Below, in pieces: positions 24,127-32,499 of a stretch of DNA of 64,000 bases. The position numbers and the translations under genes were made by a program. The DNA is from Desulfotomaculum copahuensis (lineage in GTDB: Bacteria > Bacillota > Desulfotomaculia > Desulfotomaculales > Desulfovirgulaceae): NCBI RefSeq assembly GCF_001655685.1, contig NZ_LYVF01000047.1, positions 62,001 through 126,000 of the forward strand, given 5' to 3'. Each line of letters begins with the position of its first letter. Position 1 is the stretch's first letter. Under the pieces are notes generated by a model. The model ran no database searches, had not been told where the DNA came from, and was given only the letters and a program-made list of their open reading frames with translations.

Positions 24127-24801
24127 TCAGGCGGCGCGATCCGGCGTTTCCGCCAGTACTTTGATGACCACAATCGGTGTTTGCTGGTCATCATTGCCGA
24201 AAGGATTGTCCCTTAAAGATTCCCTGGCAATCCGTCCGCTTTCCGGGTTGCTGGCGGCCAGGATATCCACACACTTGATATCGTTGACATCGGCGATCAC
24301 CGCATCCGCACCGGTGGCGCGGCGGATCCGGTCAACGATTTGGTCCGGTTTGCGTGGTCCGAGAATAATGTGTTTTTCGTAAGGCCACATGGTGCCGGCC
24401 ACATCGTCGATAAGAGCCAGTTCCTGCCCGGCCACCCGGTAAAAGAGGCCCCTTTTACCAACCAGACGGCCGGTCGCCGCCGCCGCGCAACCCAGTAAAA
24501 TCCTGATCGTACCCACCTCCCGGATGGCCAGTTGCATGGCCGGCGGCGTGGCCAGGCTGCCGTGCTTGCCGGGAAAACGGCACAAGAAGCGGGCCAGTAA
24601 ACCGGGCCGCACATCCTGCGGCAGGACGGCCCTTTGCTGGGTAATGGCCACCACGCTTTCCGCCAGGGCGATCACATCTCCCGGTTCGGCCACTCCTTCC
24701 GTGTATCTCCCGGCCAGTTCCACGATATCATCTTCCGCGCTGATCACGTGTGTACGGATGGGAACGGGGTAATAGGGCGTAATGTTCACCGCCTTTCCCA
24801 A
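24127..24801 (-). CDS. CofE-like F420-0:gamma-glutamyl ligase family protein
   Basis: 224 residues. N-terminal NITPYYPVPIRTHVI and EPGDVIALAESVVAITQ, then DDVAGTMWPYEKHIILGPRK, match the coenzyme F420 gamma-glutamyl ligase superfamily. Clostridia of this kind mostly do not make F420, and no other F420 gene is present, so a different carboxylate-amine ligation is likely. The substrate is unknown; the adjacent arginine decarboxylase hints at a polyamine link, which is only inference. Start TTG 24801; a GTG four codons later is possible. Confidence 0.75.
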   Translation of the reverse strand: MGKAVNITPYYPVPIRTHVISAEDDIVELAGRYTEGVAEPGDVIALAESVVAITQQRAVLPQDVRPGLLARFLCRFPGKHGSLATPPAMQLAIREVGTIRILLGCAAAATGRLVGKRGLFYRVAGQELALIDDVAGTMWPYEKHIILGPRKPDQIVDRIRRATGADAVIADVNDIKCVDILAASNPESGRIARESLRDNPFGNDDQQTPIVVIKVLAETPDRAA

Positions 24802-24899
24802 TTTATTTGCGTACGGGCACAGCTAATATCAGAGTATGGTTTTGCCCTTCATACGGTGCCTGTCCATTGACAGGCCGGGCAAAAAACCGCACCGGGAAA

Positions 24900-25784
24900 T
24901 TAATCCGGCGCGGCCATGAGCAGGGCCACCCCCTTGATGAATCCGGCGGCCGGCAGGAATAAAATCTGTGCCAGGATGGTGCCCAGGATACGGGTCAGAC
25001 ACAGGTAGTAGACCATCTGCCGGACGTCGCCCGGTCCGCGCTGGCCCCGGATGGCCTGATCGGTGATCATGGCCGCGGTTGGATCCACTATCATGGCCGA
25101 TAAAATCGTGGCCAGACCGTTGACCACACCCGAGAGCAGGCTGGCTGTGGAGCGGTAGTCCGGCAGCAGCGCACCGGCGTACAGTGCTGACAGTACCCCG
25201 GTGGTCCAGATGCCGATCACGGCCGTATTGGCAGTCAGAAAGGACAGGGGGATGCTGCGTTGCCGCCCGGTTTTGACAGCGTTACTGAAAGCAGTCACGT
25301 GTAACGGTCTTTTGCGCAGCGCACGCCCCAGCCGGCGGGGCGACAGGACGACCAGCACCAGGCGGGGAACGGAGCCGGCTTCTTCAAAAAGCAGGATTAC
25401 CCGGGTGAATACGTAATTAAAAGCCGGGGTAAAAATTACCCCGGCGATGGTGCCCAGTGTGGCGGCCAGGATAATCAGGCGGATATCAAAGCCCAACTGG
25501 TTGAGTTGCTGTTGATAGAAGGGTGATTCAAGCAGTTGCCGGCCGGTTGTCGCCGCCTTCTCCATGCCCTGATTGATGCTGCTTTCCACCACCGAGGATA
25601 AAAGGGGCGCCTGTACCAGGTTGGCCGTACTGGCCAGCAGGGCGATAATTTGAAACAAGGAGAAAGCGGTGGCCAGACGCCGGGTGGTTACCCCGGAGAG
25701 CCTGACCGCGTATACCAGCGTGTCAGTTAAATGAATAATTGCCGTTAGTAAAGCGATTAAAAATATGCGATTGATTTTTCTCAC
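24900..25784 (-). CDS. amj: Alternate lipid II flippase Amj (YdaH)
   Basis: 294 residues, mostly membrane helices. The Amj signature is clear: HLTDTLVYAVRLSGV near 18-32, ALLASTANLVQAPLLSSVVE near 48-67 and later FIKGVALLMA at the end. In Bacillus, Amj is a MurJ-independent lipid II flippase induced under envelope stress. A murJ homologue also occurs at 1-548. GTG start at 25784 with only a modest AGGCAGG signal. Confidence 0.88.
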   Translation of the reverse strand: MRKINRIFLIALLTAIIHLTDTLVYAVRLSGVTTRRLATAFSLFQIIALLASTANLVQAPLLSSVVESSINQGMEKAATTGRQLLESPFYQQQLNQLGFDIRLIILAATLGTIAGVIFTPAFNYVFTRVILLFEEAGSVPRLVLVVLSPRRLGRALRKRPLHVTAFSNAVKTGRQRSIPLSFLTANTAVIGIWTTGVLSALYAGALLPDYRSTASLLSGVVNGLATILSAMIVDPTAAMITDQAIRGQRGPGDVRQMVYYLCLTRILGTILAQILFLPAAGFIKGVALLMAAPD

Positions 25785-25966
25785 CTGCCTGCCGGTTCCG
25801 GCCGGGGTTGTCTATGGAAAATATATGCTGCCGGGGAAAGCGGTAAAACGGAAAACTGGTGTGCGTAACCACTGACCATTGGTCCGGCCGGTGTGGTTAC
25901 CGGACTGTAGAGCCGCCGGGGAAAGGGGGATGAAATGAAAAGGAGCCGCATGCGGCCGGTAAACGG

Positions 25967-26905
25967 CTATATTCCGAGCAGGCGGTAGACCGGTCCGTCC
26001 ACCACCCGGCCGGCGGGCAGGCCGTTTTGGATACGCAGCAGGTTAACCGCGTCCGCGGTGCCCGGTCCAAAAACTCCGTCCGGCGATTTTTGGTAATAGC
26101 CGAGGCGTTTCAGGACCCGCTGCACTTCCTGCACGGCCGCGCCGCAACTGCCTGGCTGCAGGACCGGATATGGCTCGCCGAAACGTCCGAAGGGATTGCC
26201 TAAAATGAGCACCGGCGTTCCTTCCGTTACCCAGGGAAAAAGTTCCAGGACGTGGGCGTTGTGCATGCGCACGCAGCCGGCGCTGGCGTAGGTGCCGATC
26301 GACCATGGCCTGTCCGTGCCATGAATGCCGTAACTGCCGCCCGGAATGTTCAGCCCCATCCAGCGGGGTCCCATGCCCGGTAAATGCTCGTCTGATTTGT
26401 TCGCCACCCGCCAGGAGCCCACCGGCGTTTCTTCGCCGGGCCGGCCCACGGCCACCGGGTATTGCCGGATGATTTCACCCCGGGAAAATACGGTCAGAGT
26501 CAGGTTGAATGTATCGATCAGCAGGCATAGATCGTGATGGGGCGAGGGGATTTTTTCCTCCGCCTGCGCCCGGATCAGCATGGCCCGGCTGATTACCTGC
26601 CAGGTGGGTGCATCCATCAAACCGGAAGGAGACAGGTGGTGCTGGCGCTGAAAATTGCCCAGAGCGGCCATGGTGGCCCGGTCGTAGTAACCGCTGGCCG
26701 CACCGTGGAAATAGCCCAGATAGGCCAGGCAACGCTGCAGGCTGGCCACGTCGCCGCCCTGATGAAAGGGGGCGGTAAAGACATGCGGTTCAACGGGGTC
26801 GCAACGATGGCCGGCCGGACCAGCAGCGGCCGGAAGCGGCGGCAGGCTGCAACAAAAAAAGACTGTGGCTGCGGTCAACAATATTTTGAACAAATAGAAC
26901 ACCAT
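25967..26905 (-). CDS. L,D-transpeptidase with two peptidoglycan-binding domains
   Basis: 312 residues from ATG 26905. A signal peptide (MVFYLFKILLTAATVFFCCS) is followed by a PG-binding domain (HQGGDVASLQRCLAYLGYF), a YkuD catalytic domain with GIHGTDRPWSIG and SAGCVRMHN (catalytic Cys211), and a second PG-binding domain (VQEVQRVLKRLGYYQKSPDG). It forms 3-3 or anchor cross-links in peptidoglycan; in spore formers similar enzymes act on the spore coat or cortex. The ribosome site (GGAT) is poor. Last gene of the wall-enzyme group. Confidence 0.88.
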   Translation of the reverse strand: MVFYLFKILLTAATVFFCCSLPPLPAAAGPAGHRCDPVEPHVFTAPFHQGGDVASLQRCLAYLGYFHGAASGYYDRATMAALGNFQRQHHLSPSGLMDAPTWQVISRAMLIRAQAEEKIPSPHHDLCLLIDTFNLTLTVFSRGEIIRQYPVAVGRPGEETPVGSWRVANKSDEHLPGMGPRWMGLNIPGGSYGIHGTDRPWSIGTYASAGCVRMHNAHVLELFPWVTEGTPVLILGNPFGRFGEPYPVLQPGSCGAAVQEVQRVLKRLGYYQKSPDGVFGPGTADAVNLLRIQNGLPAGRVVDGPVYRLLGI

Positions 26906-27092
26906 CTTATATCCAATGTGCCTCCGAAAAGTGTCCGGTGCCGCGCAGTTACCGGTGCAGCCGTTGGAGGCGGGCATCTTGCCCCCGGGATGACACCGGA
27001 AGTATTTGCGCTGGCAGTTCCCGGGCACTTGCCGTTTCCGGGCCGGCGCAAAGCAATTTTATTTATGACAGGGACCTTTACTTTTTACACTG

Positions 27093-28028
27093 CTAGTTTT
27101 TCTGTTTCCGGCGGGCGTTATTCCCGTACGGGCTTTCAATAATATAACGGCGCAGGCCGTTAAAGACTCCCAGGGCGATTTTGTCGTAAAAGGTGGGGTT
27201 GCGCAGCAGCCCTTCCTCCACCCAGTTGGAAATTGCCACCGGTTCCACGGTGATGCCGGGAATACCTCCCAGCGGGGATAATTGCCGGTCCGGTGAAATT
27301 CCCCTGAACGGGCGTTTGATTTTACGTACCAGTTCCTCGGCGGCCAACCGGGCCAGAAGCTGGCTTCCGGGGGCCGCCGGGTTGTAGTAGACCGCCAGGC
27401 CGGCTGCATTTTCATCCCGGCTGTGATGGGTGTGCAAACCGATATAAAAATGCGCCTTCCGGCGGCTGGCGAAGTCATACCGGTCACGCACGGGAAGTTC
27501 CCGGTCCTCCCGGCGGGTGCAATGAATTTGTACGTTCAGCGGCGTGAATACTTTTTCCAGAGCGGCGGCCATGGACAGGACAACGTTTTTTTCCAGCAGG
27601 TCCACCGGTCCCCTGCCCCCGCTATCAGTTCCGCCGTGACCGGGATCGAGGACCAGGATTATCGATTGAAAAATTGCCGGCAGGTGAGCACGGCTCAGGA
27701 TAAGCACGGTGCGTCCGGGCATTCCCGGCTCGCTTTTCATTTGCCAGGGAACGGCATGATTGATGTTGATACGGATAGTCACTTGATCATTTCCGTCGTC
27801 CGCAATTTCCACCTGCTCCACCAGTCCGTCATAGACGTCGATGGCCTGGCAGTCCATGTTGGCCCGGGCGTGGCGGGCCGTCAGGGTGATTTGTCTTCCC
27901 GGGCTTGTTTCTTCCGCCCGGCAGTCCAGCGGCCGTACGGACTCAATGACCACCCGGGATACGTGATGGCCGGAATGTACCGTTATCTTGCTCCACAGAT
28001 TGGTTATGCGTGACAATTGCCCTGTCAA
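27093..28028 (-). CDS. N-acetylmuramoyl-L-alanine amidase (Amidase_3), no signal peptide
   Basis: 311 residues from TTG 28028 (GGGGGTGA four bases upstream). An N-terminal beta-rich AMIN-like domain (about 10-130) precedes the zinc amidase domain: LVLDPGHGGTDSGG (His ligand), LLEKNVVLSMAA (Glu ligand), IGLHTHHS (His ligand) and the catalytic Glu in VEPVAISNW. It should cleave the amide between muramic acid and the stem peptide. Unusual for the family, no signal peptide or membrane anchor is seen. The start is 15 bases after the cwlD stop, so the pair is co-transcribed. Confidence 0.85.
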   Translation of the reverse strand: MTGQLSRITNLWSKITVHSGHHVSRVVIESVRPLDCRAEETSPGRQITLTARHARANMDCQAIDVYDGLVEQVEIADDGNDQVTIRININHAVPWQMKSEPGMPGRTVLILSRAHLPAIFQSIILVLDPGHGGTDSGGRGPVDLLEKNVVLSMAAALEKVFTPLNVQIHCTRREDRELPVRDRYDFASRRKAHFYIGLHTHHSRDENAAGLAVYYNPAAPGSQLLARLAAEELVRKIKRPFRGISPDRQLSPLGGIPGITVEPVAISNWVEEGLLRNPTFYDKIALGVFNGLRRYIIESPYGNNARRKQKN

Positions 28029-28042
28029 TTTTTCACCCCCTA

Positions 28043-28801
28043 TTAATTTTCCGGCTTGTCCGGCGTGGATTTTCCGGCAAAATAGTTTACAATGCCGGCA
28101 TACAGGCACCAGGCCAGTTTGCTTTGGTAATCCGGGTTCTGCAATAGGGTATATTCCGCCGGGTTGGAAATAAAACCGGTTTCCACAATTACAGCGGGTA
28201 CTTTTGTCTTGCTGATGATGTAGTAGTTGCCATAGAGGGGTGCCCGGCCGCTTGTTTTTATCAGCCGGTTCATCTCGGATTGTATTGAGCGGGCCAGCAG
28301 AAGGCTGGCCGGATCCCCGGATCTGGTGAAGATCTGGATGCCGCGTTCACCGGGGTTGTTGAAGCTGTTCACATGGATACTGATCATGGCGTCGGCCGAA
28401 AGGCTGTTGGCCAGAGCTACACGCCGGGCCAGATCCTGTTTTTTCCGTTTATAAAGACCGGTAATTTCCGGATCGGCCAGGTCCGAATCACCTTCCCTGG
28501 TCATGACCACCCGGGCGCCGCCCTGGCGCAGGTATACGGTCAAACGCCGGGCCACCTGCAGCACGATGTCCTTTTCCAGTACATTGTCTTTGCCTACGGC
28601 CCCCGGATCAACCCCGCCATGGCCGGGATCGACCACCACCAGGCGTCCGGCCAGCGCCCGGGACAGGGTATTTACCGCATTATCATGACGGGCGTCGGCC
28701 ACCCGGTCCAGTGCCGCCACCAGCAGGAGCAGGGTGATAAAAACTGGAATCAGGACTCTTAGCCGGCGCAAACGTAATATAATGACTCTGATAAAGATCA
28801 C
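28043..28801 (-). CDS. cwlD: Spore cortex amidase CwlD
   Basis: About 252 residues. A membrane anchor (VLIPVFITLLLLVAALDRV) is followed by Amidase_3: LVVVDPGHGGVDPGAVG, VLEKDIVLQVARRL, ISIHVNSFNN and VETGFISNPAEY. CwlD makes muramic-delta-lactam, the mark of spore cortex. The start is uncertain: GTG 28801 lacks a well-spaced ribosome site, and the GGGGGTGA there would fit a slightly later non-ATG codon. Divergent from recO. Confidence 0.9.
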   Translation of the reverse strand: MIFIRVIILRLRRLRVLIPVFITLLLLVAALDRVADARHDNAVNTLSRALAGRLVVVDPGHGGVDPGAVGKDNVLEKDIVLQVARRLTVYLRQGGARVVMTREGDSDLADPEITGLYKRKKQDLARRVALANSLSADAMISIHVNSFNNPGERGIQIFTRSGDPASLLLARSIQSEMNRLIKTSGRAPLYGNYYIISKTKVPAVIVETGFISNPAEYTLLQNPDYQSKLAWCLYAGIVNYFAGKSTPDKPEN

Positions 28802-29113
28802 CCCCGCATTCTCTGCCGGCACCCGTGGCGTGGGTTGTTCCGGTACACTAAAATATATGGCCGCAAGGGTGCAGAGTTTCATTTAAATGTTAAAAATTGG
28901 CCGCCGGATACCGGGCGCCAGCGGGGCAGGAGATGCCTGCAGACCGGCGAAATATTCAGTAGTACGATTCTTTTTCCATTTGTTTACACGGGCTGCCACA
29001 CTGCTTGGCTTGTTTCCGGATCAACCGGTTCGGCTTACAGCCGGTCAGACAGGCGCAAGCCTGCTGCCGGGCGGTGTTGCTGCAAGCCCGGGATGAAACA
29101 GGAGATTATAGTA

Positions 29114-29860
29114 ATGAGACTGTACAAGGTCAGTGCCCTAGTGCTCAAAGCAGTCAATATCCGGGAAGCAGATTTGATCCTGACCCTTTTTTCCCGGGAA
29201 AGGGGCAAAATACGTGTGCTCGCTTATGGTGCCTGCAAACCGGGCAGCCGGAAGCGGGGGGCGGTTCAGCCGTTTTCCTGTGCCAATTTTTTGCTTTGCC
29301 GGGGCCGTGATCTGGACACGGTCAGTCAGGCCGATTTGCAGGAGATGTTTCCCGCCCTTCGCGAGAGGCTGGATCTGCTCGGCTACGCCTCCTACCTGGC
29401 CGAACTGGTGGACGCATTTACAGCCGAAGGGGAGGCCGCGCCGGCTGTTTTTGAGCTGTTGCAGCAGTCGTTCGGCCTGCTTGGGCATATACAGACGGCC
29501 CTGTTGACCCGTGCCTTTGAAATAAAGCTGCTCACCCTGCTTGGATACCGTCCCTGTCTGGAATCCTGCGTTTCCTGCGGCGGCGCGCTGGGCGGGGAAC
29601 CGGTTTACCATGCCGGGGCGGGCGGGATGCTCTGTCCACGCTGTGCGGCCCTGCAGCATGGCGGACTGCGCTGCCGCCGCGGCACGGTGGCAACTTTGCG
29701 CCTTCTGCTGCGCTGGGATCTGCGCCGCTTGAACCGGTTGCGGCCGGATGACGCCATCAGGCGGGAGATGCGCCAGATTCTGCGCCGGCACATGGAGTAT
29801 CACCTGGAACGGCGTATGAAATCATTACAGTTCCTGCGCTTGATTGGAGAGGATTACTAG
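29114..29860 (+). CDS. recO: DNA repair protein RecO
   Basis: 248 residues from ATG 29114 (AGGAGAT seven bases upstream). N-terminal OB fold (YKVSALVLKAVNIREADLIL, SRERGKIRVLAYGAC), then a helical domain with a four-cysteine zinc site (CLESCVSCGG and CPRCA). RecO loads RecA with RecF/RecR and anneals strands. The long upstream stretch (28883-29113) holds nothing clear; an upstream extension of the frame is rejected. Confidence 0.92.
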   Translation: MRLYKVSALVLKAVNIREADLILTLFSRERGKIRVLAYGACKPGSRKRGAVQPFSCANFLLCRGRDLDTVSQADLQEMFPALRERLDLLGYASYLAELVDAFTAEGEAAPAVFELLQQSFGLLGHIQTALLTRAFEIKLLTLLGYRPCLESCVSCGGALGGEPVYHAGAGGMLCPRCAALQHGGLRCRRGTVATLRLLLRWDLRRLNRLRPDDAIRREMRQILRRHMEYHLERRMKSLQFLRLIGEDY

Positions 29861-30083
29861 TGCCGCCGGCCGTCCACGGTGCTTTTCCGGCAGGCGGGGA
29901 CGGACGCGCGCATGCCGTCGTAAGCCGGTTGACCGGAGTGGCTGATGGCCGTTGAAAATGATGTATAAAACAGGCGGCCGGCGGGTTAAATATGAACAGC
30001 AAAGATCATTGAGCGATAAAATGAAGCAGTTTTCTTTGGCTTATACGGTTTGGTTTAAAATCATGGTCGGCAGGGGGATGCAG

Positions 30084-30530
30084 ATGGACAGCGAACTGGA
30101 AAAGATTGATTTGATCCGGGCGCGGCTTGGCGTAGGCTACCGGGAGGCCAAGGAAGCCCTGGATGCCGCCGGTGGCGATGTGGTGCAGGCGCTGATCAGG
30201 CTGGAAGAAAGAAATATGGGTTTGGGGGAAAAACTGCAGAATCGCGGGCAGGAAGTGGTGGATCAGATCCGGGAAATGTTTGCCCGCAGCAACGAAACCC
30301 GGCTCAAAATTAAACAAGGCGAACGGACGGTGCTGGAATTGCCGGCTTCCGTAGGAGCGCTGGGTGTGCTGGGCACGCTGGCCAGCAGCCAGTTGGCTGT
30401 TTTGGGGGCGTTGGGGGCGGTGGCCGCCATGGCTAAAAACTACAGTCTGGAGATCGAACGGCCGGTGGAGGAAGGGAAAAAGGGAGCGCCCGGCGAAACC
30501 GGACCCGGTGAACCGGCGGGCCCTACGTAG
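30084..30530 (+). CDS. DUF4342-type protein with N-terminal UBA/TS-N-like helix bundle
   Basis: 148 residues from ATG 30084 (AGGGGG upstream). Residues 1-45 (EKIDLIRARLGVGYREAKEA, then LDAAGGDVVQALIRLEE) are a UBA/TS-N fold like that of elongation factor Ts. Residues 50-125 (VVDQIREMFARSNETRLKIK, PASVGALGVLGTLASSQLA) match the DUF4342 pattern with a hydrophobic glycine/alanine segment. A Gly/Pro-rich tail follows. Function unknown; possibly a membrane-peripheral protein. Confidence 0.75.
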   Translation: MDSELEKIDLIRARLGVGYREAKEALDAAGGDVVQALIRLEERNMGLGEKLQNRGQEVVDQIREMFARSNETRLKIKQGERTVLELPASVGALGVLGTLASSQLAVLGALGAVAAMAKNYSLEIERPVEEGKKGAPGETGPGEPAGPT

Positions 30531-30689
30531 GGGGAAGCCTCGGCGTTTTGACCGGGTTTCCCCGGCGGATAAGCGGTGGGCATGAGCACATTCCCGGGGT
30601 GCCGTCCGGAGCGGCCCGGGCCGGGCGCGGCCGGCGGTGTAAACGTTACCGGACCACTAATTATTAATTATTATGTTTATTGAAGATAA

Positions 30690-30718
30690 TTGACATGGTG
30701 GCGCAAATTTGATAAATT
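30690..30718 (+). promoter_or_regulatory. Promoter of the T-box/csaA/glyQS transcript
   Basis: TTGACA at 30690-30695, 17-base spacer, TAAATT at 30713-30718, directly upstream of the T-box leader. Confidence 0.7.
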
Positions 30719-30724
30719 ATTATT

Positions 30725-30985
30725 GTCCATCAATATATCAGAGGCAATGAGGGAAAGAGTAGCCCGGAGCAGTTTTTGCAGCGAGCCGGGGTGGTGAAAG
30801 CCGGTATAACGAGGCCGTGTGAAGGGGGTTCCCGAGCCGCAGGAGGAAAGCCGCCTTGGGTGGTTAGTAAAACCTGCCCGTAATAAGGAGGGCCGTCTTA
30901 TCGGCGGCCAAACAGGGTGGAACCGCGGGAAATGCCTCCCGTCCCTGGCGCAAACGCCGGGGACGGGAGGTTAACTTTTACCCGG
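30725..30985 (+). promoter_or_regulatory. T-box leader, probably glycine-specific
   Basis: Signature elements in order: AAAGAGTAGC, the GAGCCGGGG...GTGAAAGCCGG stem I core (30783-30807), a candidate specifier GGC in ACGAGGCCGTG (about 30810-30820), the T-box sequence AGGGTGGAACCGCGG (30914-30928), and a terminator whose 16-bp stem spans 30935-30970, loop CAAA, tail TTAACTTTT. Uncharged tRNA-Gly should stabilise the antiterminator and switch on csaA-glyQ-glyS. The specifier is read by eye; the downstream glycyl-tRNA synthetase supports it. Confidence 0.92.
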
Positions 30986-31109
30986 ACCGACCGGCCGGTA
31001 TGGTGCCGCTTCCCGGAGCGTCCCGGGCGTCCGGGGGAAAGGGCTGACGGCGGGGATTCTGTCAAAAGGCGAACCGGCCCGGGATTTTATGATGGCAGGA
31101 GGCGATTTT

Positions 31110-31439
31110 TTGGCAACCATTGAGGAGTTTGAACTGATTGACATGCGGGTGGGCCGGGTGCTGTCGGCGGAGGCATTTCCGGAAGCCCGCAAGCCGGCAT
31201 ATAAGATGACCATTGATTTCGGCGCCCTGGGAATAAAAAAATCCAGCGCCCAGATTACCGCCTTGTACCGGCCGGAGGAACTGGCGGGCCGCCTGGTGGT
31301 GGCCGTGGTCAATTTTCCGCCCCGGCGGGTGGCCGGTTTTTCTTCCGAGGTGCTGGTCCTGGGAGTGCCCGACGGGGAAGGGCGCGTGGTACTGTTGCGT
31401 CCGGAACGGGAAGCACCCCCGGGAGCGCGTGTGTTTTAA
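31110..31439 (+). CDS. csaA: CsaA-type tRNA-binding protein
   Basis: 109 residues, the normal CsaA length, from TTG 31110 (AGGAGG seven bases upstream, better than the ATGs at 31089). An OB-fold tRNA-binding domain: EFELIDMRVGRVLSAEAFPE, KMTIDFGALGIKKSSAQIT and AVVNFPPRRVAGFSSEVLVL. CsaA binds tRNA or unfolded proteins. Here it is the first gene under the T-box, ahead of glyQS. Confidence 0.88.
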   Translation: MATIEEFELIDMRVGRVLSAEAFPEARKPAYKMTIDFGALGIKKSSAQITALYRPEELAGRLVVAVVNFPPRRVAGFSSEVLVLGVPDGEGRVVLLRPEREAPPGARVF

Positions 31440-31616
31440 ACCTGAAATGTGCCCCGGGAACGCCCGGTCCGAAAACGGGTTGACAAGCCACTCCGGGCAT
31501 TTCGTCTTTTACCCGGCCGGCCGTTCCGGGGCCTGCCATGGCGCGCATCTTTTGCCGGGCGGGCTTTTCCGGCCGGGTCTTTACCGTGTTTAATAATTTG
31601 GCGGGAGGTTTTTTAC

Positions 31617-32489
31617 ATGAACTTTCAGGATCTGATCCTGGCCCTGAACCGCTTTTGGGCCGATCAGAACTGCATCATTCAGCAGCCCTACGACGTGGAA
31701 AAAGGGGCCGGCACGATGAATCCGGCCACCTTCCTGCGCTCCATCGGCCCCGAACCCTGGCGGGTGGCTTACGTGGAGCCTTCACGCCGGCCCACCGACG
31801 GCCGCTACGGGGAAAACCCCAACCGGCTGCAGCACTATTATCAGTACCAGGTTATTCTGAAACCGTCGCCCGATGACGTGCAGGAGCTTTACCTGGACAG
31901 TTTGCGGGCGATCGGCATTGATCCGGTCCGTCATGATATCCGTTTCGTGGAAGACAACTGGGAGTCCCCCACCCTGGGCGCCTGGGGGCTTGGATGGGAA
32001 GTCTGGCTAGACGGCATGGAAGTGACCCAGTTTACCTACTTCCAGCAGTGCGGCGGCCTGGACTGCCGGCCGGTATCGGCGGAGATCACTTACGGCCTGG
32101 AGCGTCTGGCCATGTTTATTCAGGAAAAGGACAATGTTTTCGACATCGTCTGGGTGGACGGCTATACATACGGTGACGTGCATCATCAGGGCGAGGTGGA
32201 GCATTCCCATTATAATTTTGAAGACGCCGATACGGACATGCTGTTCAAGCTGTTTGACATGTTCGAGCGCGAAGCGCTGCGCATAGCGGAAAAAGGCCTG
32301 GTGCTGCCGGCATACGATTATGTGCTCAAGTGTTCACACACCTTCAACCTTCTGGACGCCCGGGGGGCGATCAGTGTCACCGAGCGCACCGGCTTTATCC
32401 ACCGTGTGCGCAACCTGGCCCGCACCTGCGCTCTGGCCTATGCCACGCAGCGGGAAAAAATGGGCTATCCGCTGTTGAAGAAGAGTTAG
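31617..32489 (+). CDS. glyQ: Glycyl-tRNA synthetase alpha subunit
   Basis: 290 residues from ATG 31617 (GGGAGGT upstream). Begins [20 protein letters not shown] and continues [40 protein letters not shown] and [13 protein letters not shown], all highly conserved in the bacterial alpha2beta2 enzyme. It holds the class II aminoacylation site. Translationally close to glyS (10-base gap). Confidence 0.96.
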   Translation: MNFQDLILALNRFWADQNCIIQQPYDVEKGAGTMNPATFLRSIGPEPWRVAYVEPSRRPTDGRYGENPNRLQHYYQYQVILKPSPDDVQELYLDSLRAIGIDPVRHDIRFVEDNWESPTLGAWGLGWEVWLDGMEVTQFTYFQQCGGLDCRPVSAEITYGLERLAMFIQEKDNVFDIVWVDGYTYGDVHHQGEVEHSHYNFEDADTDMLFKLFDMFEREALRIAEKGLVLPAYDYVLKCSHTFNLLDARGAISVTERTGFIHRVRNLARTCALAYATQREKMGYPLLKKS

Positions 32490-32499
32490 GGGGAACAAA

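Noticed and set aside
28835-29113. 93-codon extension upstream of recO
   Set aside because: RecO normally begins at the YKVSALVLK region; AGGAGAT seven bases before ATG 29114 decides the start.
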